From: Alkalimarinus coralli
GTDB lineage: Bacteria; Pseudomonadota; Gammaproteobacteria; Pseudomonadales; Oleiphilaceae
Assembly (NCBI RefSeq): GCF_023650515.1
Contig: NZ_CP096016.1
Span: forward strand, 588,513 to 652,512
Direction: 5' to 3'
DNA: 64,000 nucleotides
A program made the position numbers and the translations under genes. Of the stretch, positions 1 to 8,777 are shown piece by piece (the first letter of the stretch is position 1; each line of letters starts with the position of its first letter). Below the pieces are notes generated by a model. That model was not told the DNA's origin. It saw only the letters and a list, made by a program, of their open reading frames with translations, and ran no database searches.

Positions 1-678
1 GCCTGTTCTGCCGTTGCCTGTTTGTACTTCATCAAGCATTAATAGCCAGTTACGTGTATCGCAAATCTCGCGAAGTGACCTCATGTACTGTTCTTCGGCT
101 ATTGATAGCCCGCCTTCGCCCTGAATAGGTTCAAGCATGATGGCGACAACGTTCGGGTTTGACTTGGCAACATTCTCAATGGCTTGTATATCGTTAAATG
201 GCACGCGTATAAAACCGCTGAGCAAAGGTTCAAAGCCTGCTTGAACTTTTCGATTGCCTGTTGCTGTTAAGGTCGCCATTGTTCGGCCGTGGAACGCGTT
301 ATCCATGACGATTATTGAAGGTGTTGCGATGTCATTCTGGTGGCCGTAAAGTCGAGCTATCTTAATGGCGGCTTCATTGGCCTCTGCTCCAGAGTTAGAG
401 AAAAACACGTTCTCCATACCTGAAATTGCGCATAGCTCCTGAGCCAGTTTGGACTGTATTGGAGAGTGGTATAGGTTTGAGCAGTGGACTAGACGACCTG
501 ATTGATCTTTTATTGCGCGAGTGACTGCCGGGTTGGTATGCCCCAGCCCGCAGACAGCGATGCCTGTAAAGGTGTCAAAATACTTGTTCCCATTAGTATC
601 GTACAGCCAGCAGCCTTCACCTCTCTCAAAGGCAATAGGCAGTCGACCATAGGTATTCATCAGTGGTTGTTCGGCCAT
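1..678 (-). CDS. argD: Acetylornithine aminotransferase, 5' part (runs off the left edge)
   Basis: Partial gene: the first 226 codons are present and the reading frame leaves the window at base 1. The product is a class III PLP aminotransferase making N-acetylornithine from N-acetylglutamate semialdehyde in arginine synthesis, possibly also acting on succinylornithine or succinyldiaminopimelate. Seen: start MAEQPLMNTYGRLPIAF, then GVGLGHTNP-like IAVCGLGHTNP, the NSGAEANEAAIKIAR motif, AFHGRTMATLTATGN, and MLDEVQTGNGRTG just before the edge. The PLP lysine lies outside the window. ATG at 678-676 is chosen; a second Met lies five residues on. A promoter and a leader hairpin lie directly upstream (718-780). 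Divergent from the hyuB-type gene. Confidence 0.93.
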   Translation of the reverse strand, partial: MAEQPLMNTYGRLPIAFERGEGCWLYDTNGNKYFDTFTGIAVCGLGHTNPAVTRAIKDQSGRLVHCSNLYHSPIQSKLAQELCAISGMENVFFSNSGAEANEAAIKIARLYGHQNDIATPSIIVMDNAFHGRTMATLTATGNRKVQAGFEPLLSGFIRVPFNDIQAIENVAKSNPNVVAIMLEPIQGEGGLSIAEEQYMRSLREICDTRNWLLMLDEVQTGNGRTG

Positions 679-717
679 AACGCTTTTTCCAGACTCCAGA
701 CAGACCCATATAAACGC

Positions 718-739
718 AAAAAGGCAGCGATAGCTGCCT
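718..739 (-). terminator. Terminator-shaped hairpin in the argD leader
   Basis: On the minus strand a 7-bp stem AGGCAGC / GCTGCCT with loop TATC is followed directly by TTTT. It lies between the predicted argD promoter and the argD start, and no other minus-strand gene upstream needs a terminator here. It could be an attenuator or a 5' stabilising hairpin. Confidence 0.5.
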
Positions 740-751
740 GAACGACAATTA

Positions 752-780
752 ATCATATCGGTATTTTCATTGATTGGCAA
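752..780 (-). promoter_or_regulatory. Sigma-70 promoter for argD
   Basis: On the minus strand TTGCCA (780-775) and TATGAT (757-752) are separated by exactly 17 bases, close to the sigma-70 consensus. The predicted start of transcription is near 745, which gives argD a leader of about 67 nucleotides. Inferred from sequence only. Confidence 0.6.
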
Positions 781-942
781 TAATTCGCAAAGGAAGTGTT
801 CAACAAGGCTTAAAGAGGCTGAGGTTTACTGTAGATAGGGTTAAAATGTACTTTAAGTGCCTACTGTCTCTATGGGTGAGTGTTTTATCACTGCTCATTA
901 GAATGGTTATGATTAGGGGTTATTGGAAATGTTGAGTAAGCC

Positions 943-2490
943 ATGAATGCAATAGAACTAAATATTTTTAACAGTCGACTAGAGGCTATCTGCGATGAGA
1001 TGGGAGTGACCCTCAAGCGCTCTGCATTTTCCCCTAACATAAAAGACCGGCTGGATTTTTCGTGCGCAATATTTGATGGCAAAGGAAAACTGTGTGCTCA
1101 GGCCGCTCATGTGCCTGTTCATCTGGGGAGCATGGCTTATGCAATGGAAGGTGTTATCGAGCGCCAAGAGTGGGCTGAAGGCGATATGCTGGTAATGAAT
1201 GACCCTTTTTTGGGTGGAACCCACTTGCCTGATGTGACGGTTATTGCGCCGGTATTTATTGGTGGTGAATTGACGGCCTTTGTTGCTAATCGAGCCCATC
1301 ATGCCAATATTGGAGCATCAACACCGGGTTCTATGCCCGTCTCTAGCACACTGGAAGAAGAGGGGGTTCTTATTAAACCCCAGCTATTGATTAAAGCTGG
1401 GGTCAACAATAAGCAAGTGTGGAATCAGCTGGCTTTTAACACGGGGCAGGGGGAAGATGACTTTCTCGGCGACTTTCAGGCTCAGGTCAGCGCCAATCAA
1501 GGCGGTGTCAAGCGTTTGTCGCTACTAATACGGGAGCTGGGGGCGGACACTTTTTTGAGTCATGTCGTAGAGTTAAATAGCTATGCGCGCCGTTTGTCCC
1601 GCTCGGCTCTTTCTGCTCTGCCTGACGGACGATACGTGTTTGAAGATATAATGGATTCAGATGGTTTTGGTCAAAGCGAGATTGCAATTTGCTTGTCTAT
1701 GACGATTTCTGAAGGCAGCATTTCTCTTGACTTTAGCAATACTTCCCCGCAAGTTCGGGGCAATATCAACTGCCCATTAAGTGTTACTGCAGCGGCTGCG
1801 TATTACGTGTTTCGGTGCCTGATGCCGGAACAGATGCCTGCTTGTGCCGGTGCTTTTGATTCAATAGCGTTGATTGCACCAAAAGGCTCTCTGGTGAATG
1901 CAGAGTTCCCTGCTGCGGTTGCTGCAGGCAATGTTGAAACGAGTACGCGGCTGGTTGACGTTATTATCGGGGCTTTAGCCAAGGCTTCGCCTGAGGGCCT
2001 GCCAGCAGCAAGCCAGGGAACGATGAATAATATTGCAATGGGGGCGAGCAATAGCGGCGGTAAATGGGATTATTATGAGACGATTGCAGGTGGTGGAGGT
2101 GCATCAAAAGGTCGCTGCGGACTGTCAGTGGTACAAACGCATATGACAAACACGCTAAACACACCCATTGAGAGCCTGGAAATGCATTACCCTTTACTTG
2201 TGACTCAGTACAGTGTTCGAAGAGAAAGTGGTGGCCTGGGCCTATGGAGAGGGGGAGATGGAGTCACAAAGCGCTATCGTTTCAAAGAGCCGGCGACTGT
2301 TACATTACTAACCGAAAGAAGAGTATCCGGCCCCTGGGGTAATAATGGTGGGGGTACTGCTGCCGTTGGTGTAAATCTCTACAATGAGAAACCTGTTGGG
2401 GGTAAAGTCAGTTTTAAGATCGTGCCTGGAGATACCGTGGAGATAAATACGCCTGGCGGCGGTGGTTGGGGGGATATTCATTCGATATAG
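943..2490 (+). CDS. Hydantoinase B / oxoprolinase family protein (HyuB type)
   Basis: A 515-residue protein covering the whole HyuB domain. Family members are the B subunits of ATP-dependent hydantoinases, 5-oxoprolinases or acetone carboxylases, and normally work with a HyuA subunit. Seen: N-terminal NIFNSRLEAICDEMG, HVPVHLGSMAYAM, NDPFLGGTHLPDVTV, ANRAHHANIGASTPGSMP, and the glycine-rich C-terminal GGGWGD. No HyuA gene lies beside it in this window: the neighbours are argD (divergent) and grxD. The substrate cannot be told from sequence. The ATG at 943 has only a weak ribosome site. Function beyond the family is not assigned. Confidence 0.85.
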   Translation: MNAIELNIFNSRLEAICDEMGVTLKRSAFSPNIKDRLDFSCAIFDGKGKLCAQAAHVPVHLGSMAYAMEGVIERQEWAEGDMLVMNDPFLGGTHLPDVTVIAPVFIGGELTAFVANRAHHANIGASTPGSMPVSSTLEEEGVLIKPQLLIKAGVNNKQVWNQLAFNTGQGEDDFLGDFQAQVSANQGGVKRLSLLIRELGADTFLSHVVELNSYARRLSRSALSALPDGRYVFEDIMDSDGFGQSEIAICLSMTISEGSISLDFSNTSPQVRGNINCPLSVTAAAAYYVFRCLMPEQMPACAGAFDSIALIAPKGSLVNAEFPAAVAAGNVETSTRLVDVIIGALAKASPEGLPAASQGTMNNIAMGASNSGGKWDYYETIAGGGGASKGRCGLSVVQTHMTNTLNTPIESLEMHYPLLVTQYSVRRESGGLGLWRGGDGVTKRYRFKEPATVTLLTERRVSGPWGNNGGGTAAVGVNLYNEKPVGGKVSFKIVPGDTVEINTPGGGGWGDIHSI

Positions 2491-2612
2491 CTGTCATGAA
2501 TCAAGATAGTAGTCGACTAATATAGTCGGATATAGAAAAAAAGAGTAGAATGTCGACCAATAAGTTATCAGTATTCGCTAATGTTTTATTTTCCTGATTT
2601 GGAGGTGTACCT

Positions 2613-2942
2613 ATGGATATAATGGATACGATTAAAGAGCAGATAGAAAGCAATGATATATTGCTGTACATGAAAGGTACTCCGCAGGCGCCTCAATGTG
2701 GTTTTTCCGCTAAAACTGTTCAGTCACTAATGGCCTGTGGCGAAAGATTTGCCTATGTTAATATTCTGGAAAATTCAGATATTAGAGAGAATTTGAAAGT
2801 TTACTCCAACTGGCCTACGTTCCCTCAGCTTTACGTTAAAGGCGAACTGGTTGGGGGTTGTGACATTGTTCTTGAAATGTATGAAAGTGGTGAGCTGAAA
2901 GAGTTGGTTAAAAAAGCGGCTGAGTCTGCATCTGAAAGTTAG
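2613..2942 (+). CDS. grxD: Monothiol glutaredoxin Grx4 type
   Basis: A 109-residue CGFS-type glutaredoxin. The family binds a [2Fe-2S] cluster with glutathione and passes it to target proteins, often with BolA partners, in the cytoplasm. Seen: active-site CGFS at residues 29-32 inside MKGTPQAPQCGFS, the WPTFPQLYVKGELVGG cis-Pro/GSH-binding segment, and full family length. The start is fixed by a strong GGAGG (2601-2605) ahead of ATG 2613. It is a single gene closed by its own terminator. Family and role are secure. Confidence 0.96.
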   Translation: MDIMDTIKEQIESNDILLYMKGTPQAPQCGFSAKTVQSLMACGERFAYVNILENSDIRENLKVYSNWPTFPQLYVKGELVGGCDIVLEMYESGELKELVKKAAESASES

Positions 2943-2963
2943 TGCTCCGTCTTGTTTGATATC

Positions 2964-2993
2964 AAAGCCACGTTGTATAGCGTGGCTTTTTTA
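2964..2993 (+). terminator. Rho-independent terminator of grxD
   Basis: Stem AAAGCCACG (2964-2972) pairs with CGTGGCTTT (2981-2989), with an 8-nt loop and a following T run. It lies 22 bases after the grxD stop. Confidence 0.85.
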
Positions 2994-3024
2994 TTTGTTG
3001 ATATTTATGTTTGTAGACCCTGCT

Positions 3025-3894
3025 TTATTGATTATTTGAAATAGGGTTATACCTAATAGATACCCGGTATTTGAAACCGAATGACTTGTCTTTCTTTGGC
3101 GGCGCAGGGTAGGGGCTTGCGTCCAAAGCTATCCTCCTGACAGCCTGATCTAATATTCTATGACCGCTGGATTTTTTGACTAATGCGTTTTTAAGTGAGC
3201 CATTTGAGAAAAGCATCAGTTCCAGTGTCAATGTTTTACTCTCTTTAAGCTTGCTGATGATTGGGTATAGGCGGTCATGAAACTCTGGGTTTGTAAGTTT
3301 CTCAAACAATTTTGTTTCATATTCCGAGAGCTCTGGTAGCTCAGGGTCGCTGGATAGTTGGGTTACGGAGGCTTTCATCTCCTCTTGTTGTCGAAACAGG
3401 GATGCAATCTCCGCGAATGATTTTGATGCCGCCTGACTTTTACTCGATACGGCAATATCTCTTCTAACATCAGGAAGGTCTGTTTTAATTTTTGGAATAA
3501 ATATATTTTCTTGTTTGACTGATTCTGAAGACTCGTTCGGCGTTGTTTTAGTGTCCGTGCCTTGTGTGTTTTCTTTGGCAGAGCTTACCTGGTTATTGCT
3601 CGTTGATGCTGTTGTGATTAGCTCTTTTGAAGCATTCAGCAGCTTCTCTTTGTTTAATATCTCTTCAGCTGTTTCCTCGGGTTTATTCGAAGGGTTGTTT
3701 GCTTGCGTTTGGATTGCTGAGCTTGTGGGCTTTGATGAAATAACAATCTGTACCGGGATGGTCTTTTTGGTTTCTATTTCGGGGAGTATATGAAAGAGTG
3801 CAATACCAAGCAATGTGTGAAATAAGATCGCAACGGATATTGCGAGTGCGATTCTATAAGAGGATGTGGTGTTAGTTTTTTGCATATACAGCAT
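3025..3894 (-). CDS. TonB-like C-terminal domain protein
   Basis: A 289-residue protein with one N-terminal membrane anchor (about residues 14-36, RIALAISVAILFHTLLGIAL), a Ser/Thr/Asn/Glu-rich middle, and a TonB_C-like end (LELMLFSNGSLKNALVKKSS then YRVSIRYNP). TonB proteins couple the proton-motive force to outer-membrane transport through ExbB/ExbD, but no exbB or exbD is nearby and the usual Pro-rich linker is weak. Some TonB-like proteins act in envelope assembly instead. The start could be residue 1 or Met 4 (MQKTN). It lies 59 bases downstream of the DUF1631 gene on the same strand, so probably cotranscribed. Substrate unknown. Confidence 0.75.
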   Translation of the reverse strand: MLYMQKTNTTSSYRIALAISVAILFHTLLGIALFHILPEIETKKTIPVQIVISSKPTSSAIQTQANNPSNKPEETAEEILNKEKLLNASKELITTASTSNNQVSSAKENTQGTDTKTTPNESSESVKQENIFIPKIKTDLPDVRRDIAVSSKSQAASKSFAEIASLFRQQEEMKASVTQLSSDPELPELSEYETKLFEKLTNPEFHDRLYPIISKLKESKTLTLELMLFSNGSLKNALVKKSSGHRILDQAVRRIALDASPYPAPPKKDKSFGFKYRVSIRYNPISNNQ

Positions 3895-3953
3895 GCAGAA
3901 GGAGTCCAGCCATCTGATGGGTTAACTCCTCCCAGCTAGACTCTCGGTTAGGG

Positions 3954-6188
3954 TTATTGGGCTGCTGCGCCAGACATTTTGCGAAGATTACCCATTACGG
4001 AGTTCATTGCCCGGTCAACCAGTAGCCCTTGTTCAAGCACTTTTACTCGACCTTTCCTCATCTCATGGGCAAGCTCGCGCCTGCTTTTCTCAACCACCTT
4101 GAGCCCCATTCTATTAACAAATATCAGACAGTCGGCTTCGTCTATTTTTGTTGATAGTTTGCAGCGGAATTTGCTGCCATTAACCAGTGAAAACTCTATC
4201 CAGCTGCCGGACTCAATCGCATCCACTTTGAGTAGATGTTCTGTAATTGCAGCATCCTCAATCTCTTTTTGCTTCTGGATGGCTGTTTTTTCGATTATTG
4301 AGGTGTGTGCAGAAGGTGCCTCATCCGCAAGCTTGCTTATGTTCTCCGGTTCACTTTTCGTAGCCGCCGATAGCGATTGCTGTTTGAATGCATCGGTCAA
4401 GGCCTTTTTCATATCCGCCATGGTCTGATCCAGACGAGCGGAGTTATAGGATACTTCCTGCAAGCCTGACTTAATCTCTTTGAGCAAACCTGGTACTGTT
4501 CTGACCCATCGTTGCCTTGCTTTGTCATCTGAGTGGGGCATTAAGCACCAGATCAACTGCTCAAGAGTGTCGGTCGTTTGTTGCCAGCGGTGCTCTTTGT
4601 CGTCTTTGAGATAAGCAAGAAACATTACTCGGCTCCAGCCATTTTGTATTGTCTCTTTGGCTGTTGCCGGGATATTCACTGACGCTAGTTTCGACTTGAT
4701 AATATCTTCAACTGTCTGCTGGGCTTTATTGGATTTGATCCGTCCTTCTTCTGATTCCTTTGTTCTCTGTTCAACGATCTTTGCTTTGCGCTCCTCTTTC
4801 TCGATAAATGATGAGAACTGCTGGTAAAGCGTGTCAAAAAGCTGAATGTCGCCGCTAAATTCATCCAGTACGGTGTGCACTACACTGTGAATTTGCTCAT
4901 AAAGCTTATCCCGTTGCTTCTCTGACGCATCATTCCAGCCAATACCTGCCTTCGCAAGTGCGTTCAGTAGCTTGCGTGCGGGGTGACTGTTCTTGGAAAA
5001 GAACGTCTTGTCTTTAATGACAACCTTCAGGATTGGAATTTGGAGTCGGCTAATCAGCACCTGTATTGGTGCGGATAAATTGTAATCTTCAAGAATGAAC
5101 TCAAATAGCATGGATACCAGATTGATCAGGTCTTCATCCATCTGGTTTAAGCTGGAGCTCTCTCCGGATGCCTTGTTTTTCTGCTCCAGCAGTGCACCTA
5201 ATGCGTCTCGAATATTGATAACGGTTGGAGTCTTGTCATCGAGGATCTGCTGTGGCATTTGCTCTTGCAGTGTTGAGAGCATGGACATCAGCTCACTATC
5301 TGCAACAAACTCTACACTTCCGTTGGTTGGCGCTGAAAACCCGGTGCCTGTTTGTTGACGAACATTGGCAAGCAGTGATTGTAGCTGGGAAAATATCTCG
5401 ATCCCGCTGGCTGCCTTATCTGTGCTATCCGAATATGCAGTGTCGATAGGTGAAACTGAAGAGTTGCTGCTTTTTGCTGTGGCTCTGCTTTTCTTGTGCT
5501 GATGCTTGAGATCAGGAAGTATGCCCGCTTCAATCAGTTTTTTGTTGGCGCGTTCATAAACATCGCCAAGGTTTGACATAACAAAACGGTCAAACTGCTT
5601 GTAGACAATTAGCTTCTCCCGGATATCAATTTCCAGATTTATGCATGCCTGTGTAAATGCGTTGCAGATATGTTCTGGGTCGAGAGGGTTGGCTATATCA
5701 TCTCTGTTTTCCGGGCTGTAAATTGATGACATGCGGGTTTGAATTTGAAGAAGTTGGCCCTGAAAGTTTGCTCGGGCTTTCGTTATCATCGTATTGGTTG
5801 CAACATCTTCTTCGAGCGCATCTTCTTGTACCAGCGAGAGGCTGTCTACATTTACGTCGTCAAGAGCGTCTTTTGCACCTGAGTGCTTCAGCCTGGGAGG
5901 TGTTTTGAATAAGTTGGAGAGTGCAAGTTGAAAGTGGTTTTCAATGCCTTTTCGTTGAATTCGAATCTCTCTCATGGCTTCAAAGAAGCGGTTTTGCTCA
6001 TTATTGCTTCTGGCACCGTTTGCAAGCTCAAAAAACGAGTCATCAATACCGTCGAACATGCTTTGTAGCAGTTCCATTAGGGAAGAGATAGCATCTGTTT
6101 GAATGGTCTTCATATCCTTATGAATGTTGTGTGCTAACCCCGACATTTTATGATCTTTAATATAGCTAATGCCAGATTGGTTGTTCAT
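3954..6188 (-). CDS. DUF1631 family protein
   Basis: A 744-residue cytoplasmic protein with no signal peptide and no membrane segment. It matches, from memory, the DUF1631 family of Pseudomonas and relatives: N-terminal DAISSLMELLQSMFDGIDDSFFELA, and a helix-rich body with ADRSQ-poor, charged coiled-coil stretches around residues 450-520. The last 100 residues (SWIEFSLVNGSKFRCKLSTK, then FVNRMGLKVVEKSRRELAHEM) look like the PilZ-like tail of this family. If so it may sense cyclic di-GMP, but the RxxxR and D/NxSxxG motifs of true PilZ are not clear. Function is not known. It leads a probable operon with the TonB-like gene. Confidence 0.8.
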   Translation of the reverse strand: MNNQSGISYIKDHKMSGLAHNIHKDMKTIQTDAISSLMELLQSMFDGIDDSFFELANGARSNNEQNRFFEAMREIRIQRKGIENHFQLALSNLFKTPPRLKHSGAKDALDDVNVDSLSLVQEDALEEDVATNTMITKARANFQGQLLQIQTRMSSIYSPENRDDIANPLDPEHICNAFTQACINLEIDIREKLIVYKQFDRFVMSNLGDVYERANKKLIEAGILPDLKHQHKKSRATAKSSNSSVSPIDTAYSDSTDKAASGIEIFSQLQSLLANVRQQTGTGFSAPTNGSVEFVADSELMSMLSTLQEQMPQQILDDKTPTVINIRDALGALLEQKNKASGESSSLNQMDEDLINLVSMLFEFILEDYNLSAPIQVLISRLQIPILKVVIKDKTFFSKNSHPARKLLNALAKAGIGWNDASEKQRDKLYEQIHSVVHTVLDEFSGDIQLFDTLYQQFSSFIEKEERKAKIVEQRTKESEEGRIKSNKAQQTVEDIIKSKLASVNIPATAKETIQNGWSRVMFLAYLKDDKEHRWQQTTDTLEQLIWCLMPHSDDKARQRWVRTVPGLLKEIKSGLQEVSYNSARLDQTMADMKKALTDAFKQQSLSAATKSEPENISKLADEAPSAHTSIIEKTAIQKQKEIEDAAITEHLLKVDAIESGSWIEFSLVNGSKFRCKLSTKIDEADCLIFVNRMGLKVVEKSRRELAHEMRKGRVKVLEQGLLVDRAMNSVMGNLRKMSGAAAQ

Positions 6189-6300
6189 TAAATACTCCCA
6201 TGGACGACTCTCAACCTGATGATCTTGCCGAGCTCACCGAATGCACCACTTTATATGTGCTTATTATTAGTCTGCCTCTGTCATGATACATTTACCTTTT

Positions 6301-6320
6301 TAAGTATGCATGCCTACTTA
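6301..6320. repeat. 20-bp palindrome in the DUF1631 leader
   Basis: TAAGTATGCATGCCTACTTA is a palindrome apart from one mismatched pair. It lies between the predicted promoter (near 6365) and the DUF1631 start (6188), so it could be an operator or an RNA hairpin. Confidence 0.5.
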
Positions 6321-6361
6321 ATCACTTAGCAGAGTGTATTTCAAAAATCAAACTTAAGGCT

Positions 6362-6370
6362 AGTATAGCA
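6362..6370 (-). promoter_or_regulatory. Extended -10 promoter for the DUF1631 gene
   Basis: On the minus strand the bases read TGCTATACT, a TGn extended -10 box. No good -35 is present at 17 bases. The stretch is AT-rich and sits 174 bases ahead of the gene. Confidence 0.4.
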
Positions 6371-6459
6371 ATAAAATATAACAAAAAAACACAGAAAATC
6401 GCTATTTCTTTGGGGTTTTTTCACTTTATTGCATTTATGTGCGGCAGGGCAGGGCTCTG

Positions 6460-7719
6460 TCATTTAGAGGGGGGTGAAATCCTTACTGTTTTGACAACGT
6501 TGTCTTTTATTTGTCGTATTTCCATTTTGTGTTTGTGGAGCTTAAGGCATACGCTTGTGTCGGGGATGGATTCCAGGGCTTCAGTTATTAGGCCGTTGAG
6601 GGTTTTGGGGCCAGATGTTGGGAGATTCCAGGAGAGTGTTTTGTTTATAGAGCGAATGGTTGCGGAGCCGTCTATGATATAGCTTCCATCTTCCAGTGGT
6701 GTAATGTCGGCACTACTGGAGGAAAAATTGGTGGTAAATTCACCCACAATTTCTTCGAGAATGTCTTCCATTGTTGCGATCCCCATAATATCTCCATACT
6801 CATCTACAACAATGCCTATGCGTCTCTTCTCTTTCTGAAAATTCATGAGCTGCGTATGGAGGGGGGTGCTTTCGGGTATGAAATATGGTTCCCGGCACTC
6901 TTGTAGCAATGATGCTTTGTTGGGCGTTTCCTGTGAGAGTACCCGGGTTAGATTTCGCAGATGCAGTATGCCGATGATGTTGTTAATGTCATTCTTGTAA
7001 ATGGGGAGTCTGGTGTGTTGACTGGACTGAATTTGGGTGATGATATCCGAAAAATCGTCCTCAATATCTATGCCTACGATCTCGTTTCTGGGCACCATGA
7101 TGTCGTTAACGGTTACTTTCTCCAAGTCCAGTATGCCGACCAGCATATCTTGGTGTTTGCGAGGGATTAATGCCCCGGCTTCGTTGACAAGTGTTCTAAG
7201 TTCTTCTCGGCTTAGGTTGTCAGAATTGCTGTTATCTTGACTGATGCCTAGTAGCCTTAAGAGATTGTTGGTAATCAGGTTAACGCTCCAGACCAGTGGA
7301 TAAAGCAGCTTAAGCAGTGGAGTAAGGATGTATGATGCTGGAAAGGCGATTTTTTCTGGGTAGAGTGCTGCCAGTGTTTTGGGGGTGACTTCTGCAAAAA
7401 TAAGTATTACGAGGGTGAGGAGTGCGGTCGCGATGGCAATGCCGGCGTCACCCCAGAGCCTGAGAGCAATTATTGTTGCAATTGAAGAGGCGAAAATATT
7501 TACAAAATTGTTACCGATCAGTATGACGCCAATCAGCTGGTCGGTACGGTCAAGGAGTTTGCTGGCTCTCTGGGCGCCCTTGTGTCCATTTCTGGTCAGG
7601 TGCTTCAGACGATACCGGTTGAGCGACATCATTCCTGTTTCTGAGCTGGAAAAAAAACCTGACAGGATAATTAGCAGTATCAGTATAAAAAATAATAACT
7701 CGGTTGAGCTTTCGTTCAA
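6460..7719 (-). CDS. corB: CorB/CorC-type (CNNM) divalent-cation membrane protein
   Basis: A 419-residue protein of the HlyC/CorC family, linked to magnesium or cobalt transport and resistance. Order: DUF21/CNNM membrane domain (about 1-190, with SGFFSSSETGMMSLNRYRLKHL and FAEVTPKTLAALYPEK), a CBS pair (about 205-335, with TVNDIMVPRNEIVGIDI and EYGDIMGIATMEDILEEIVGEF split across it), and a C-terminal CorC_HlyC domain (YIIDGSATIRSINKTL). It is close to E. coli YfjD/CorB over its whole length. The start is a TTG at 7719, supported by alignment to the E. coli N-terminus although no clear ribosome site is seen. It follows ypjD, the same order as in E. coli. Confidence 0.92.
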   Translation of the reverse strand: MNESSTELLFFILILLIILSGFFSSSETGMMSLNRYRLKHLTRNGHKGAQRASKLLDRTDQLIGVILIGNNFVNIFASSIATIIALRLWGDAGIAIATALLTLVILIFAEVTPKTLAALYPEKIAFPASYILTPLLKLLYPLVWSVNLITNNLLRLLGISQDNSNSDNLSREELRTLVNEAGALIPRKHQDMLVGILDLEKVTVNDIMVPRNEIVGIDIEDDFSDIITQIQSSQHTRLPIYKNDINNIIGILHLRNLTRVLSQETPNKASLLQECREPYFIPESTPLHTQLMNFQKEKRRIGIVVDEYGDIMGIATMEDILEEIVGEFTTNFSSSSADITPLEDGSYIIDGSATIRSINKTLSWNLPTSGPKTLNGLITEALESIPDTSVCLKLHKHKMEIRQIKDNVVKTVRISPPSK

Positions 7720-7791
7720 TGTGGTAGGTGCTCTTGCGGAAGGTTAAGTTCGAAGACTAAATTGCATTAATTGGCCTGTCAATAGTTGCCT

Positions 7792-8586
7792 TTAGAGTAT
7801 GATCTCAATGACCAGTTTGCTTCCAAAATATCCGAGCATAAGAAATAGGCAGCCCCACAAAGTCCACTTGCTTGCGGTGATGCCTCTCCAGCCTTTTACC
7901 TGTCTGCCAATCAGTAGAGCTGCAAAAATAGACCAGGCAATGATCGATAGTATGGTTTTGTGCGCCAGATGCTGGGCGAAGAGGTTGTCTATAAATATTG
8001 CTCCGCTGACAATTCCCAGGGTTAAAAGAATCAGCCCGGTCCATATCATTTCAAACAGGAGTGTTTCCATAGTTTGCAGGGGGGGGAGATTGCGGATCAG
8101 GAGGCTTGTATAGTTTGTTTTTAGTTGCTTGTTTTGGAGATATAGCAAAAATGCCTGACCGGCGGCCAGTGTGAAAACGCTGTAAGCAAGAACCGAAAGA
8201 ATAATGTGAGATAGTATGCCGCTGTTTTGGTATGTAAGTTCTTCAGGGCTGGCGTCAAATAGTAGTGCGCAAATGATGGTGGCAATGGCGATTGGGTAAG
8301 TGACCAAAAACAGGTTTTGGGTGGGTCTCTGCACGCTAATGATAAGAAGTACGGCGACGATTAAGCTTGCGAAAAGCGATGATGCATTAAAGAAGCTGAG
8401 ATCCAGTCCCCCATTTACGGAAACGAGGCCGTAGGTCATTGTGCTATGAGCGGCTGCGGCGACCAGTCCGATTAACAGTGCGAAAAACGGCTTTGAGGGT
8501 ACCTTGCGAAAATAAATTAGCGCTTGGTAAGTTGTGCCAAGCGTATAAAGAGCTATTGATGTCAGCCCGAAAAAAAGTATGTTCAT
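7792..8586 (-). CDS. ypjD: YpjD, cytochrome c assembly (CcsA-like) membrane protein
   Basis: A 264-residue inner-membrane protein with about eight predicted membrane spans and the cytochrome c assembly/CcsA fold. In the related CcsA and CcmC proteins this fold handles haem, but the job of YpjD is not established. ATG 8586 (MNILFFGLTSIALYTLG) is preferred over an ATG ten codons upstream because it gives the 263-residue length of E. coli YpjD. It is divergent from ffh and 72 bases upstream of corB, exactly the ffh-ypjD-corB arrangement of enterobacteria. Confidence 0.9.
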   Translation of the reverse strand: MNILFFGLTSIALYTLGTTYQALIYFRKVPSKPFFALLIGLVAAAAHSTMTYGLVSVNGGLDLSFFNASSLFASLIVAVLLIISVQRPTQNLFLVTYPIAIATIICALLFDASPEELTYQNSGILSHIILSVLAYSVFTLAAGQAFLLYLQNKQLKTNYTSLLIRNLPPLQTMETLLFEMIWTGLILLTLGIVSGAIFIDNLFAQHLAHKTILSIIAWSIFAALLIGRQVKGWRGITASKWTLWGCLFLMLGYFGSKLVIEIIL

Positions 8587-8733
8587 GGTCGTCCGTAAGG
8601 ATGTGGTCTGGTACAAAACAAGCTATAGATTACCAGTCATCTGCGTGTCTGTGTACTGTTTAATATCAAAGCGTTTAAACTTCTTCTTCCGATCTCTGTT
8701 AAGTGTTGTCTCGTTTTGTTGGAAACTCTCGGT

Positions 8734-8739
8734 TATAAT
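8734..8739 (+). promoter_or_regulatory. -10 box of the ffh promoter
   Basis: A perfect TATAAT stands 39 bases ahead of the ffh start. The -35 at 17 bases (TCGTTT, 8711-8716) is poor, so the strength is uncertain. Confidence 0.45.
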
Positions 8740-8777
8740 GGCCCGATTGTAACATTTTGGAATCGACGAGACGCATC

